From positions 1-64,000 of the forward strand of contig CALHGX010000023.1 of the NCBI GenBank assembly GCA_938031185.1: a stretch of 64,000 nucleotides of DNA, written 5' to 3'. Under the pieces are notes generated by a model, which made no database searches, was not told the origin of the DNA, and saw only the letters and a program-made list of their open reading frames with translations. Numbering within the stretch: position 1 is the stretch's first letter; each line of letters begins with the position of its first letter. Both the position numbers and the translations under genes were made by a program. Positions 25,531 through 34,754 of this stretch are shown here, piece after piece. The DNA comes from an uncultured bacterium (GTDB taxonomy: Bacteria; Verrucomicrobiota; Kiritimatiellia; CAIKKV01; CALHGX01).

Positions 25531-27435
25531 TCAACTGGAGGATGGCTCCAGCGCGCGTCGCACGGCGACCAGCAGTTGCTCGTCGGAAAAGGGCTTTTGC
25601 AGGAAACGCCATGACCCGACGGGGACCTGCTTGCGCGCATAGTCGCGCGAAAAGCCGCTGGTGAGCAGCACTGGCGTGTCCGGCTTGATGTTCTGCAGCG
25701 CCTCGAAAAGCGCCCGACCATGCAGATCGGGCATGACGAGGTCCTGCACCACAAGGCTTGTGGCGTCTGCATGGCGGCGGAAAACGCGGAGACAATCCTC
25801 GCCGGAGGTCGCCGTGTGGACGCGAAAACCCGCTCCTTCCAGCGCGGCGCGCGCCTGCTTCAGTGCGGCGGCGTCGTCATCCGCCACGACCACGGTATCT
25901 CCGCCTTGAGCCGGATGGGCGCTGGCGCCGCCCACTGCTTCAGTGCTCGGCAGGTAGATGGTGAAGGTGGCGCCATGGCCGGGACGGCTGGAGACGCGGA
26001 TCCAGCCGCCACAACGTTGGACGGCGGTATGTACGACGGATAGTCCAAGCCCGAGGTGGCCCCCAGCCCCTTTTGTGGTGAAGAAAGGTTCGAAAATTCT
26101 GTCGAGAGCTTCGGGCGGGATGCCGGGGCCGGTGTCGCGTATCCGCAAGATGGCATACCGCCCGCGCCGGGCGTTGGGGTTGAGCCGTTGATCTGGCTTG
26201 AGAGAGGCCTGTTCTCGCGCGTCAATCGAGACACGGCCACCGCGGGGCATGGCCTCCGCTGCGTTGAGGAGCATGTCCACCATCACGTCCACCAGTTGAG
26301 CCGGATCAGCTAACACCGTGGGCAGAGCCTTGAGATTTCGGACACGAACAACGATATTCTTTTGGCGCAGTTGCTCCTCCAGAAGCCCCAGCGCGCTTTG
26401 AATGGCGGTTCCAAGCGGCACACGCTGGATGTTGATATCCTTCTCGATGTCGCTGGCGCGGGCTACGCTGAGGATGCGTTTGGTCAACGTGGAGGCGTGC
26501 CGGACGGCTTCCAGGATGCGACGGGCGTCGGCGGCGGGACGGGTGTTTGGCGCGAGGTACTCCAGCATGGAGGAAGCGTGGCCCGCCATGAGCGTGAGCA
26601 GATTGTTGAACTCATGTGCGATGTTGCTGGCCAGCTTGCCGATGGCCTCCATCTTCTGCCGCGCCATCATGTGCGATTCGTGCCGACGGTACGCGCTGAG
26701 ATCGCGAAAGGCAATGACCACGCCCATCAACATGCCGGTGCGGTCGTTGATGGGCGACACCGTGCAGTTAATGGGACGATGTGTGCCGTCCGCGGAAATC
26801 AGTGTGCGATCGCCGTTGTCCGGATGGGCTGATTCTTCGGTCGCTTTGCCGTCAGAGTGTGCTTCGACTTCGACGGTGCGGAAAACGGTTTGCAGCGGGC
26901 GGCCGATCGCCTCCTCACGCCGCCAACCGGTAAGGTGCTCGGCCACCGGATTCATGAAAGCCACCCGATTGTTCACGTCCGCCGCGATGACGGCATCGCC
27001 GATGCCGGTGAGCGTGGCCTCGAGCCAGCGAGTGCGCTCCTCGAGCTGGCGTTCCATGCGGGCGCGATAGAGCGCCATGTCCAGCGCCACCGCCAATTCG
27101 CGTTCCACAAACGGCTTGATCAAGTATCCGAAGGGCGCGGTGAGCTTGGCCGACGAAAGGGTTTGTTCATCGGCGTAGGCGGTGAGGTAGACGATGGGGA
27201 TCTCCAGTTCCGAATAGATTCGGCGGCCGGCTTCCAAACCGCTGGTACCGCCGGGCAGGCGCACGTCCATCAGCACCAGATCTGGCCGTTTGCGGCGGGC
27301 CAACGTCAGCGCGTCCTCTCCGGTGGCCGCCTGGCCGACGACCTCATAGCCCAGGCGGCGGAGGGTCTGGGCAAGGTCGCGGGCCACAATGGCTTCGTCC
27401 TCCACAACGAGCAACCGCGCTTTTTTCCCGGCCAT
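25531..27435 (-). CDS. Hybrid sensor histidine kinase (REC-PAS-HisKA-HATPase-REC)
   Basis: Cytosolic signalling protein without TM helices; start ATG 27435 with SD GGGAG, 634 aa. Domains: an N-terminal receiver with phosphoacceptor Asp57 (LVLMDVRLPG), a PAS domain at about 135-250 (VAFMNPVAEHLTGW), HisKA with His274 (NIAHEFNNLL), an HATPase_c with N, G1 and G2 boxes (LLNAAEAM, DTGPGIPPEALDRIFEPFF, LGLGLSVVH), and a C-terminal receiver (VVQDLVMPDLHG). The N-terminal receiver suggests that another kinase feeds it. No cognate regulator is adjacent. The ORF-track extension to 27600 lacks an SD. Confidence 0.92.
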   Translation of the reverse strand: MAGKKARLLVVEDEAIVARDLAQTLRRLGYEVVGQAATGEDALTLARRKRPDLVLMDVRLPGGTSGLEAGRRIYSELEIPIVYLTAYADEQTLSSAKLTAPFGYLIKPFVERELAVALDMALYRARMERQLEERTRWLEATLTGIGDAVIAADVNNRVAFMNPVAEHLTGWRREEAIGRPLQTVFRTVEVEAHSDGKATEESAHPDNGDRTLISADGTHRPINCTVSPINDRTGMLMGVVIAFRDLSAYRRHESHMMARQKMEAIGKLASNIAHEFNNLLTLMAGHASSMLEYLAPNTRPAADARRILEAVRHASTLTKRILSVARASDIEKDINIQRVPLGTAIQSALGLLEEQLRQKNIVVRVRNLKALPTVLADPAQLVDVMVDMLLNAAEAMPRGGRVSIDAREQASLKPDQRLNPNARRGRYAILRIRDTGPGIPPEALDRIFEPFFTTKGAGGHLGLGLSVVHTAVQRCGGWIRVSSRPGHGATFTIYLPSTEAVGGASAHPAQGGDTVVVADDDAAALKQARAALEGAGFRVHTATSGEDCLRVFRRHADATSLVVQDLVMPDLHGRALFEALQNIKPDTPVLLTSGFSRDYARKQVPVGSWRFLQKPFSDEQLLVAVRRALEPSSS

Positions 27436-27836
27436 GTTGTCTCCCTGATCGGCGACGAATTGACGAGAAGTAGTCTTGCACGGCAAGGCGGCAGATGGCA
27501 AGCGCGAGGAACAGGAGGAGAGAAAAAAGAGATCGTTGGACCACGGACCATGGAAGGACACTGTGATTGAGGAACAGGGAATTAGGCCGGAACGGGACAC
27601 GCGGAACCGACGCCAGATCTCGGGGAAAACGTGAACGAAAGCAGCAGGCGATCAGATGGTTCTCGTAAATGAGAACGCGGCGTGATGAGTTGACAAGCCT
27701 TTGCTGGACAAAAGAACTGGTGAGATCGCTACAGCCGCAGGATAACAAGAAAGCGGTCGTCTCAGGTGTGGGGAATTTGTATTTTCGGTGTCAAATGGCC
27801 CGAAAGATGCTTTAGCGCAGGGAGGAGGGTCAGATA
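27436..27836. promoter_or_regulatory. 401-bp intergenic region upstream of a small membrane gene
   Basis: I see no supported gene here. Base composition is less GC-rich than the neighbours. It contains a perfect inverted repeat GTTCTC-N6-GAGAAC (27659-27676) followed by a consensus TTGACA (27690-27695) whose matching -10 is weak. This may be an operator/promoter for the small plus-strand gene, or upstream control of the divergent hybrid kinase gene. Confidence 0.3.
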
Positions 27837-28112
27837 ATGCTCGCCTTGTATGATACCGCATTGAGTTTTTTGATTGTGTTGATTTTTTCGGTCTGGGTTT
27901 GGCGGCTGAAGCGCGGGATGAACCGGGCGCCGGAATCGGCGCCGTCTGCCGAAGCTCCCCCGGCAGAGCCTTCTCCAAACCATGTCACGCTTGTGGCCCG
28001 TCCTCATGCGGTGGCGGCGACACATTCGCCGGTGACGAAGCGAGCCGCTTCAGCAACGGCTGCGTCGCGGACAGTGCGCGAAGGTGGCGTTCCCACGTGG
28101 ACGATTGACTAA
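27837..28112 (+). CDS. Small single-TM membrane protein, unknown function
   Basis: 91 aa with SD GGAGGAGGG 7 nt before the ATG. One N-terminal TM helix (LSFLIVLIFSVWVWRL) is followed by a disordered Pro/Ala/Ser-rich cytoplasmic or periplasmic tail. No family is recognised. The strong SD supports translation. It converges on the BatD-BatE gene with 14 bp between them. Confidence 0.6.
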   Translation: MLALYDTALSFLIVLIFSVWVWRLKRGMNRAPESAPSAEAPPAEPSPNHVTLVARPHAVAATHSPVTKRAASATAASRTVREGGVPTWTID

Positions 28113-28126
28113 AGGTCCGGGCGGCC

Positions 28127-29935
28127 TCACCAACTTGTGTGGCGGACTGCGGAAGAGGGAATCCATCCGGTGAGGCGTTCGCCGGCTGCGCGGGTCCAAA
28201 TTCCTTCGGGTTCAGATAGTCGCACGACTTCGCCTTCCTCAAAGGCGCCAGTGGCAAGCGCGCGATCGCTGGGAGCGATGCGAACGGGAATGTTTTCGGT
28301 GAGGATAACCGCCTCGCATTTGTTAGGGAGGCGGATTGCCGGCTGAAAGACGGCTCCGGCGATCAGTGCGGCTGCGCATGTCGCCATTGCGGTCGTGAGC
28401 CACCGGGCGGAGCGTTTCCGTGCCAGCCGAATCGTCAGGAGTATTGCCGTGAGCCCATACAGGGCGATCAGGACGGTTCGTTGCTCTGAGGGGCTGACTA
28501 TTCGCCACAGCGGGATTGCGGCGTTACTGTTGGGAGACAGGCGGCGGAGCATGGCTCGCGTGGCTGTGTTCCGGGGACTCAAGAGCAGGGCGCGTCGGTA
28601 GTTCAATACGGCCTCGCCCTTTCGTCCCGCTTTCCAACAGGCCGCGCCCAGGTTGTGGAACAGCTCCGGCGCGTAGCGGCCATCGGCAAGAATCCGGGCA
28701 TACAAGTCAACGGCCTCCGAGAAGCGACCTTCCTTGAAGCGCTCGCTCGCGAGACGAAACTGATCGCTTGCGGCTTTGTCGGCCGCGGCCGGTGCCGGTT
28801 TGCGCACGACCATGAGGCCTTCAGTGACCAGCCAGACGGTCAGCAGCAGAACCGCAACGACTTGGAGGGCAACACCGGTCTTTCGGTTTCTGGGCCGCCA
28901 CAGGCGCACGGCGGCCATGAGCAGGACTGCCAGTGCGGGTAGCCCTCGAACAGGGCGAACAAGCGAATGGGGTGAGGGCGCATGCTTCTGGCGCCAGACA
29001 GCGGGGGCGGGCTTGATGAGCGTGGTGTCCTCCTGCGCCTCGGATGATGAAACGGCACGCGGGGGCCGGCGAACAGTCGGGGCGGCAGGCGGCTCTGGGG
29101 ATACGGCCAAATGGAACGGTCCGAGTTGCGCTTGGCGGAAGGCCTCTTCGGCTGGATCAAAGTAGGAAATGGAAGCGGTGGGAATCAGGACGGAATTTGT
29201 GGTCAGAGGAACCAGCGTCTGTCGGAAAACACGCTTGTCGGCGCGTGATTGGCTGGAGTCGAGTTCAGGATCATACGCCTTGAAGAGCGGCCCCGGGTCG
29301 AAGCGCGGCGGGGCCATGGCTTCCATGTCGCCGTCGCCGGAGACGGTTATCGTGATGGTCACGAGATCGCCCGGCGTGGGGTTGGTTGGCGCGACGGCGC
29401 AGGCAAAAGCGAAGCGGCCCACCAGTCCGGAATAGTCCAGCGGACGGCCTTCCGTTGGAATCGGACGCACCACGAGATCGAGAGGCGTGACGGGGATCGA
29501 GACGGGCTGTTCTTCCCGAAGGGTCATGAAGAACGTTCGCGAGAGAGCGATGACGGAGGCGCGTAGGACGGGGGCGCATCGGATCGTGCCGGCTTTTGGC
29601 GCGCGGGCCAGGCATCGAAAGCGGCGCATCTCATAGGATTTGCCTCCGATCGAGACGGGGGCGGCGGCAAGCTCCTCGAAGGGCTGAATCAGCAGTTCTT
29701 CGGGGGCAGGAAAGCCACCGACCTGGAAGGCCGAGGAAAGGTTGATCTCAGGGGCTGAATAAATCTCGAGATACAGCGTCACCTGTTGGCGCTCGAACGG
29801 CGAAGGGGGCTCGGCCTTGATTCGGGCGAAGAGCGTGTCCGGCGTTTGGGCGGTCACGACTCCTGCGCACAGGACGGCCGCGAGCAGCGAAAGACCGATG
29901 AGCGTTTCCTTTTCGGTTTGCATATTCGGCGCCAT
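28127..29935 (-). CDS. BatD/BatE fusion-like membrane protein (BatD domain, TPR, SH3)
   Basis: About 602 aa from ATG 29935 (ATG 29923 is an alternative; neither has an SD). It has a signal peptide and a BatD/oxygen-tolerance-type N-terminal half (FARIKAEPPSPFERQQVTLY, PTPGDLVTITITVSGDGDM) with beta-sandwich repeats and TM helices around PALAVLLMAAVRLW and VVAVLLLTVWLVTEG. A TPR segment follows (ASERFKEGRFSEAVDLY, PELFHNLGAACWKAG), then more TM helices and a C-terminal SH3b domain (IPVRIAPSDRALATG). In Bacteroidetes BatD and BatE are separate genes downstream of a MoxR ATPase and VWA proteins; none of those is adjacent here. The ORF-track start at 29992 would overlap a promoter-like element. 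Confidence 0.75.
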   Translation of the reverse strand: MAPNMQTEKETLIGLSLLAAVLCAGVVTAQTPDTLFARIKAEPPSPFERQQVTLYLEIYSAPEINLSSAFQVGGFPAPEELLIQPFEELAAAPVSIGGKSYEMRRFRCLARAPKAGTIRCAPVLRASVIALSRTFFMTLREEQPVSIPVTPLDLVVRPIPTEGRPLDYSGLVGRFAFACAVAPTNPTPGDLVTITITVSGDGDMEAMAPPRFDPGPLFKAYDPELDSSQSRADKRVFRQTLVPLTTNSVLIPTASISYFDPAEEAFRQAQLGPFHLAVSPEPPAAPTVRRPPRAVSSSEAQEDTTLIKPAPAVWRQKHAPSPHSLVRPVRGLPALAVLLMAAVRLWRPRNRKTGVALQVVAVLLLTVWLVTEGLMVVRKPAPAAADKAASDQFRLASERFKEGRFSEAVDLYARILADGRYAPELFHNLGAACWKAGRKGEAVLNYRRALLLSPRNTATRAMLRRLSPNSNAAIPLWRIVSPSEQRTVLIALYGLTAILLTIRLARKRSARWLTTAMATCAAALIAGAVFQPAIRLPNKCEAVILTENIPVRIAPSDRALATGAFEEGEVVRLSEPEGIWTRAAGERLTGWIPSSAVRHTSW

Positions 29936-29970
29936 TGCGGGCGGGTGCGCCACATGTCCTTGCAGCGTGG

Positions 29971-29999
29971 AATATAACAGAGATCGGTTCATGCGTCAC
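29971..29999 (-). promoter_or_regulatory. Candidate promoter of the BatD/BatE gene
   Basis: On the minus strand GTGACG (29999-29994), 17 nt spacer, TATATT (29976-29971). Transcription would begin near 29964, leaving a short leader before the ATG at 29935. This supports the internal start choice. Confidence 0.4.
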
Positions 30000-30239
30000 G
30001 AGGGGCGGTATCGGCTCGGTGAAGCCGGGGGCGGCTTCGCGTCAACCCGACGCGGGCGTTCGCGCGACGTATGGAGAGGGAGGCGACGTCAAGCCGAAGG
30101 CCCGGAGGGAAAGCGAAAGCCTGTGCCGCTCAGCCCCTATGAAGGTCCTGCTTTTTCCATTGAACCGCGGGGGGCAGGCTGATACTTGTTATCGGAGCGC
30201 CTTGGCGGGGTTGGCCGCAAGGCCGAGGGAGCCATTTAC

Positions 30240-31262
30240 ATGAGCAAGACATCCAAGTCCGAAGAACCCCAGGCCGCCGCCCTGAATGCCGTTTTGGCCC
30301 AGATTCAGAAGGAGTTCGGCGAAGGCGCCATCATGCGGCTTGGTGAGGCTGAAGTGCACAAGCCGGTGCCGGCGGTGTCCACCGGCGCGTTCACGCTGGA
30401 CCTGGCGCTGGGCGTGGGCGGGCTGCCGCGCGGACGTGTGGTGGAGCTGTTCGGCCCGGAATCCTCGGGAAAAACGACCGTGGCCTTGCATGTGATTGCC
30501 AGCGCGCAGAAGAACGGTGGGCTGGCGGCGTTCATTGATGCGGAACACGCGCTGGATCCGGCGTATGCGCGGAAAATCGGCGTGAACCTGGACGAGCTGC
30601 TGGTGTCTCAGCCTTCCTCGGGCGAAGAAGCGTTGACGATTTGCGAGACGCTGATCCGGAGCAACGCGCTGGATGTGATCGTGGTGGACTCGGTGGCCGC
30701 GCTGGCGCCGAAAGCGGAAATTGACGGTGAAATGGGCGACGCGCACGTGGGGCTTCAAGCGCGGTTGATGTCGCAGGCGCTGCGGAAGCTTACGGCGGCC
30801 ATCTCGTCTTCCAAGACGCTGTGCATTTTCACCAACCAGATTCGCGAGAAGATTGGCGTGATGTTCGGCAATCCGGAAACGACCCCAGGCGGGCGCGCCT
30901 TGAAGTTCTATGCGTCCGTGCGATTGGACATCCGGAAGATCAACACGCTCAAGGACGCCTCCGGGCGAGTGATCGGCTGCCGGACGCGCGTCAAGGTGGT
31001 CAAGAACAAGGTGGCGGCGCCGTTCACCGAGGCGGAGTTCGACATTCTTTTTGCCCGGGGAATCAACTGGAGCGGGTCGGTGGTGGATGCGGCGGTGGAC
31101 CACGGCCTCATAGAGAAGCGGGGGTCATGGCTTTCCTTCGAAGGCACGCAGATCGGTCAGGGGCGCGACGCGGCGGCCGAGCAACTGGCGAAGGACCCCG
31201 AGCTCGAGAAGCGGCTGATCGAGAAGGTGCTCGAAAAGGCGCGGCTGCCGCACGGCGGCTGA
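30240..31262 (+). CDS. recA: Recombinase RecA
   Basis: ATP-dependent strand-exchange protein and LexA co-protease. The ATG at 30240 follows GAGGGAG and gives 340 aa. Landmarks: [12 protein letters not shown], Walker [26 protein letters not shown], Walker [13 protein letters not shown], and [23 protein letters not shown]. The acidic C-terminal tail is shorter than in E. coli. No recX or obvious LexA box is adjacent. It converges on queF with 3 bp between them. Confidence 0.97.
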   Translation: MSKTSKSEEPQAAALNAVLAQIQKEFGEGAIMRLGEAEVHKPVPAVSTGAFTLDLALGVGGLPRGRVVELFGPESSGKTTVALHVIASAQKNGGLAAFIDAEHALDPAYARKIGVNLDELLVSQPSSGEEALTICETLIRSNALDVIVVDSVAALAPKAEIDGEMGDAHVGLQARLMSQALRKLTAAISSSKTLCIFTNQIREKIGVMFGNPETTPGGRALKFYASVRLDIRKINTLKDASGRVIGCRTRVKVVKNKVAAPFTEAEFDILFARGINWSGSVVDAAVDHGLIEKRGSWLSFEGTQIGQGRDAAAEQLAKDPELEKRLIEKVLEKARLPHGG

Positions 31263-31265
31263 TGG

Positions 31266-31685
31266 CTACCGCGGCCAGCGCGCTTCGACTGTGATGGCGA
31301 TGCCGCCGCGGGGATTGAAGACGCCGCGCACCTCGATGCGCCGCGGCCGAATCGCCTTCACGACATCCTCCAGAATTCGGTTGATCGCCTCTTCGTGAAA
31401 CGTGGGATGGTTGCGGAAGGCGAAGAGGTACAGTTTGAGCGCCTTGCTCTCCAGACACTTGCGGTTCGGCACGTACTCGATGACGATATGGCCGAAATCC
31501 GGCTGGCTTGTGATCGGACAGCGGGAGGTGAACTCCGGGCAATCGAAGCGCACCACGTAGGGGCGCTTCGGGAAAGGGTTCGGGAACGCCTCAAGGCGGG
31601 CTTCATCCGGCGACTGCGGATAGGACGTGTCATTCTTTTTCAGCAAGGTCAGGCCCGCGAACCGATCGCTGCGTTTTTTCTTCAT
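31266..31685 (-). CDS. queF: NADPH-dependent 7-cyano-7-deazaguanine reductase
   Basis: Reduces preQ0 to preQ1 in queuosine tRNA modification. At 139 aa it is the unimodular (YkvM-type) QueF. It has the active-site Cys region CPEFTSRCPITSQPDFG, the family motif ESKALKLYLFAFRNH, and FHEE, where the Glu contacts the substrate. It is the last gene of a minus-strand run beginning with the SH3 protein, 4 bp after the cyclase gene, an unusual functional neighbour. Confidence 0.95.
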   Translation of the reverse strand: MKKKRSDRFAGLTLLKKNDTSYPQSPDEARLEAFPNPFPKRPYVVRFDCPEFTSRCPITSQPDFGHIVIEYVPNRKCLESKALKLYLFAFRNHPTFHEEAINRILEDVVKAIRPRRIEVRGVFNPRGGIAITVEARWPR

Positions 31686-31689
31686 GGGG

Positions 31690-33840
31690 TTATTTCTCCG
31701 TCATACTCCAGACACCGTCCCAGGCCGCGGGTGGATGCGCCAGCAGTTCGCGGCAGCGGGCTGCGAAGGCCGCGGAGGGCGGATCCGAAGCAGCGCCGTT
31801 CTCGAACCAGCGCAGCGCCTCATCGAAGCGTCCCGCGTAGTAGGCGGCGAGCCCCTGTGCGTAGCGGTCTAATTTCTCGCGATCGGCGGCCTGCTCCGGC
31901 GAAAGCGGCTCGAACACGCGCACGGGTTCCTTGCGCCCCACCACGCGGATCAGTCCTATTTCGCGGGTGGGGATCGCCTCCCCCGTTTGACGCCGCGTGA
32001 ACTCCGAAATCAAAATCGAAGTGCCGAAGATTTTGTTGATGCCCTCCAGCCGCGAGGCGAGGTTGCCCGCGTCGCCCAGGAACGTGTAGTTGAAGCGCTG
32101 GCGGGAGCCCATGTTGCCGACGACGACGGGACCGGTATTGATGCCGATGCGCGCGTAGAGGTCGCGGCCGACTCGTTCGCGAAAGACCGGGCGCAGCTCG
32201 GCGAGGCGGCGCTGGCAGGCGAGCGCGGCGCGCACGGCCCGGATGGCGTGGTCCTCCTGCGCGAGCGGGGCGTTCCAGAAGGCGATTACGGCATCGCCTT
32301 CATACTTGTCCACCGTGCCGCCTTCCGCATAGATGATCTCGGTCATGGCCGTGAGGTAGTCGTTGAGCAGCGCGGTCAAGGTTTCCGGATCGAGCGCCTC
32401 CGACAACCCCGTGAACCCCTGAACGTCAGAAAAATAGATCGAAAGCGTGCGCTGTTCGCCTCCGAGCCGGAGCCGCTCGGGATTGCGCACCAGCTCCTCG
32501 ATGACGACGGGGCTGAGGTACTGGCGGAACGCGCCCTTGATGAAGCGCTTCTGGCGGCCCTCGGTGGCGTAGTTGACGACCAGCGCGCAGAGCATGGCCG
32601 GCAACGCCGCGGCCAGGGCGGGCACGACGGGCAGCCACAGGCCGGCCGCATAGTACCACAGGCCCGCCAGGGGCGGCAGAGACAGAAAGAGGAGGAACCA
32701 TGCGACGGTCCATGCGGCCGAAGCAGCGGCTCGAAGGGCCATGCCGGCCAGAATGGCCAGGGCCAGGACGAAAACAGCACGCCAAAGCAGCGGCGTTTCC
32801 CGGATGAAATCCCCCGAGAGCAGGTTGTCGAGAAAGGTGGCGTGGATTTCCACACCAGGATACACCGCCGCCACCGGCGAGGACTTCAGGTCAAAGAGCC
32901 CCGGCGCCGTGAAGCCGACAAAAACGTACTTGTTTCGGAACTGATCGAGCGGCACCAGCGAATCCCCGCCTTCGCGAAGGCGTAGTTCCGACTCGATCAC
33001 GGACGCAATGCTCACGGTGGCATGGGTTTGGGAAGGCCCCCGAAAACGCAGGATGGCGAAGCCGTTTCGGTCAAGAGGAACGGCTTTCTGGCTGGCGGCG
33101 AAGATGCGGCGCGCTTCGATGCGAATTCGAGGCGCGGAATTTGCGGCAGCCCATGCGCCCATTCCCAAGGAAGGCAATGGGCGGCCATCGAAGAGCACGA
33201 GCGGTCGCAGCCGCCGATAGATGCCGTCGGAATCCGGGTTGCCGAAAACGGTGGCGAGCATGCGCGCGCGGGAAACGATCGGCGGGGTGGGAAAAGTGGC
33301 GCGGGGCACGGAGAATATGGCGGCAACGGCGTTGGACGCGACGCTCAACTCAATGGCGGGTTCCGGCGCTTCGGAAGGCCACCGGGTTGCGTCACCCGAG
33401 GTCTGGCCGGCGAAGACGGCGATGGTGGAACCCGGCGTCGTGGCGAGGGCGGCGGCGAACGCTTCGTCGTCCTCCACACCGTAGACAGACGGCTCGGAGT
33501 AGATGACGTCAAAGACGACCGCACGGGCGCCGGCGCGCCGGCAGAAGTCGGTCACCGCGCCGTAGACTTCGCGGGGCCAGGGCCAGGACCAGCCCCGCCG
33601 GGCACCCCAGTCGAGACTGTTCTGATCGAGAAAAACGAGCTGAATCTCTCCGGTGGCTTTGCCGGGCTTGCAGAGGAGGGAGGCGCGCCAGTCCCACGTG
33701 CGGGCCTCCCAACGTTCCAGCCAGCCGTTGCGTTCGACGATCAGCGAAATGGCGGCGGCGAGCAGCCCGATCAGGGCGCCTTGAAGCAGGCGGCCGGCGA
33801 TGGCGCGGGTGGGCGTCTTTTCTGGCGGGTGAGGCCCCAT
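31690..33840 (-). CDS. CHASE2-domain adenylate/guanylate cyclase (class III)
   Basis: 716 aa membrane sensor cyclase. An N-terminal TM helix leads to an extracytoplasmic CHASE2 domain (about residues 50-340: VFLDQNSLDWGARRGWSWPWPRE, RAVVFDVIYSEPS), then three TM helices (about 345-430) and a class III cyclase domain. Both metal-binding Asp regions are present (YFSDVQGFTGLSE and DKYEGDAVIAFW), plus FLGDAGNLASRLEGINK; the Lys in DKYEGD favours ATP as substrate. The start overlaps the M48 gene stop by one base (TGATG). No cAMP effector gene is in the window. Confidence 0.9.
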   Translation of the reverse strand: MGPHPPEKTPTRAIAGRLLQGALIGLLAAAISLIVERNGWLERWEARTWDWRASLLCKPGKATGEIQLVFLDQNSLDWGARRGWSWPWPREVYGAVTDFCRRAGARAVVFDVIYSEPSVYGVEDDEAFAAALATTPGSTIAVFAGQTSGDATRWPSEAPEPAIELSVASNAVAAIFSVPRATFPTPPIVSRARMLATVFGNPDSDGIYRRLRPLVLFDGRPLPSLGMGAWAAANSAPRIRIEARRIFAASQKAVPLDRNGFAILRFRGPSQTHATVSIASVIESELRLREGGDSLVPLDQFRNKYVFVGFTAPGLFDLKSSPVAAVYPGVEIHATFLDNLLSGDFIRETPLLWRAVFVLALAILAGMALRAAASAAWTVAWFLLFLSLPPLAGLWYYAAGLWLPVVPALAAALPAMLCALVVNYATEGRQKRFIKGAFRQYLSPVVIEELVRNPERLRLGGEQRTLSIYFSDVQGFTGLSEALDPETLTALLNDYLTAMTEIIYAEGGTVDKYEGDAVIAFWNAPLAQEDHAIRAVRAALACQRRLAELRPVFRERVGRDLYARIGINTGPVVVGNMGSRQRFNYTFLGDAGNLASRLEGINKIFGTSILISEFTRRQTGEAIPTREIGLIRVVGRKEPVRVFEPLSPEQAADREKLDRYAQGLAAYYAGRFDEALRWFENGAASDPPSAAFAARCRELLAHPPAAWDGVWSMTEK

Positions 33841-34754
33841 CAGATGCTCTTCGCGAACTCTGCGAAACGTTCCCGTCGCTGCGCGGGCGCCGGGGGATTC
33901 GCGGCGCCAGTGATTTGACGGCGCGCCTCGGCGGCTCGGGCCGAGGGGTCGGGGTGTGTCCGGGCGAATCCCGGTCCGCCCGGTTTCTGGCGGCGGGCCA
34001 TTTCGTTCAGCATGGCGGTGAGGCCGTTGGGATCGTAGCCGGCGCGGCGCAGAATGGCGATGGCGGTGGCGTCCGCCTGCCGCTCGAAGGAGCGGGAGTA
34101 ACCGCTGTTGACGAGGGTGGCGGTGATGTCCTGGACGGCGCCTTCAAAGGTCTTGGTCAATTCGGCCAGTTCCTGGCCGCCGAGGTTCTTGGCGGATTCC
34201 GAGGCCAGCACCATGAGGGCGGAGGTGAGACGGCTGCGGCGGATGGCCTGCAGGCCATGGCGATGCTGGACGTGCGCGATTTCGTGGGCGAGGACGGCGG
34301 CCACGGCGTCTTCGTCGGGGCAACAGCGCAGCAGGCCGCGGGAAACCAGGATGAAACCGCCCGGAGCCGCAAAGGCATTGATTTCGTCCGTGTCGAGAAT
34401 CAGGAAGCGGTAGCCGCCGAAGGTTTCCGGCCGGTCGGAGAACAGCGCCAGCGCCTGGCCCAGGACATTCACGTAGTCGTTGGCCTTTTCATGGGCATAC
34501 GGCTGGTACATGTTCAGAATGGTGGCGGCGACGGTGCGGCCGATGTAGTACTCCTGCTCCGGCGTGATGGACTCGAAGGTGCGGCCCACCGCTTCGGTGG
34601 AGCGCTTGATGGAGCCGGCCTGCTCTTCGGTGATGACGCCGGTGGCCGCCGCGACCGAGGCGCCGACCTCGGACACTTCACGCAGGGCGCGGCATCCGGC
34701 GGCGGTCAAGGCCGCCAGGCCGATCAGGAAGAGGCGGCGGGCATTCGTGTTCAT
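33840..34754 (-). CDS. M48-family metallopeptidase lipoprotein (BepA/LoiP-like)
   Basis: Predicted periplasmic zinc protease for envelope quality control. The ATG at 34754 (SD GGGAGG) gives 304 aa with lipobox TAAGC (Cys21). The M48 domain has HExxH in LAHEIAHVQHRHG, a helix with SFERQADATAIAIL supplying the third ligand Glu, and INAFAAPGGFILVSRGLL upstream. A C-terminal RTHPDPSARAAEAR motif is typical. There are no TPRs, unlike BepA. It overlaps the SH3 gene by 4 bp; SH3 plus M48 lipoprotein pairs recur in PVC genomes. Confidence 0.9.
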   Translation of the reverse strand: MNTNARRLFLIGLAALTAAGCRALREVSEVGASVAAATGVITEEQAGSIKRSTEAVGRTFESITPEQEYYIGRTVAATILNMYQPYAHEKANDYVNVLGQALALFSDRPETFGGYRFLILDTDEINAFAAPGGFILVSRGLLRCCPDEDAVAAVLAHEIAHVQHRHGLQAIRRSRLTSALMVLASESAKNLGGQELAELTKTFEGAVQDITATLVNSGYSRSFERQADATAIAILRRAGYDPNGLTAMLNEMARRQKPGGPGFARTHPDPSARAAEARRQITGAANPPAPAQRRERFAEFAKSI

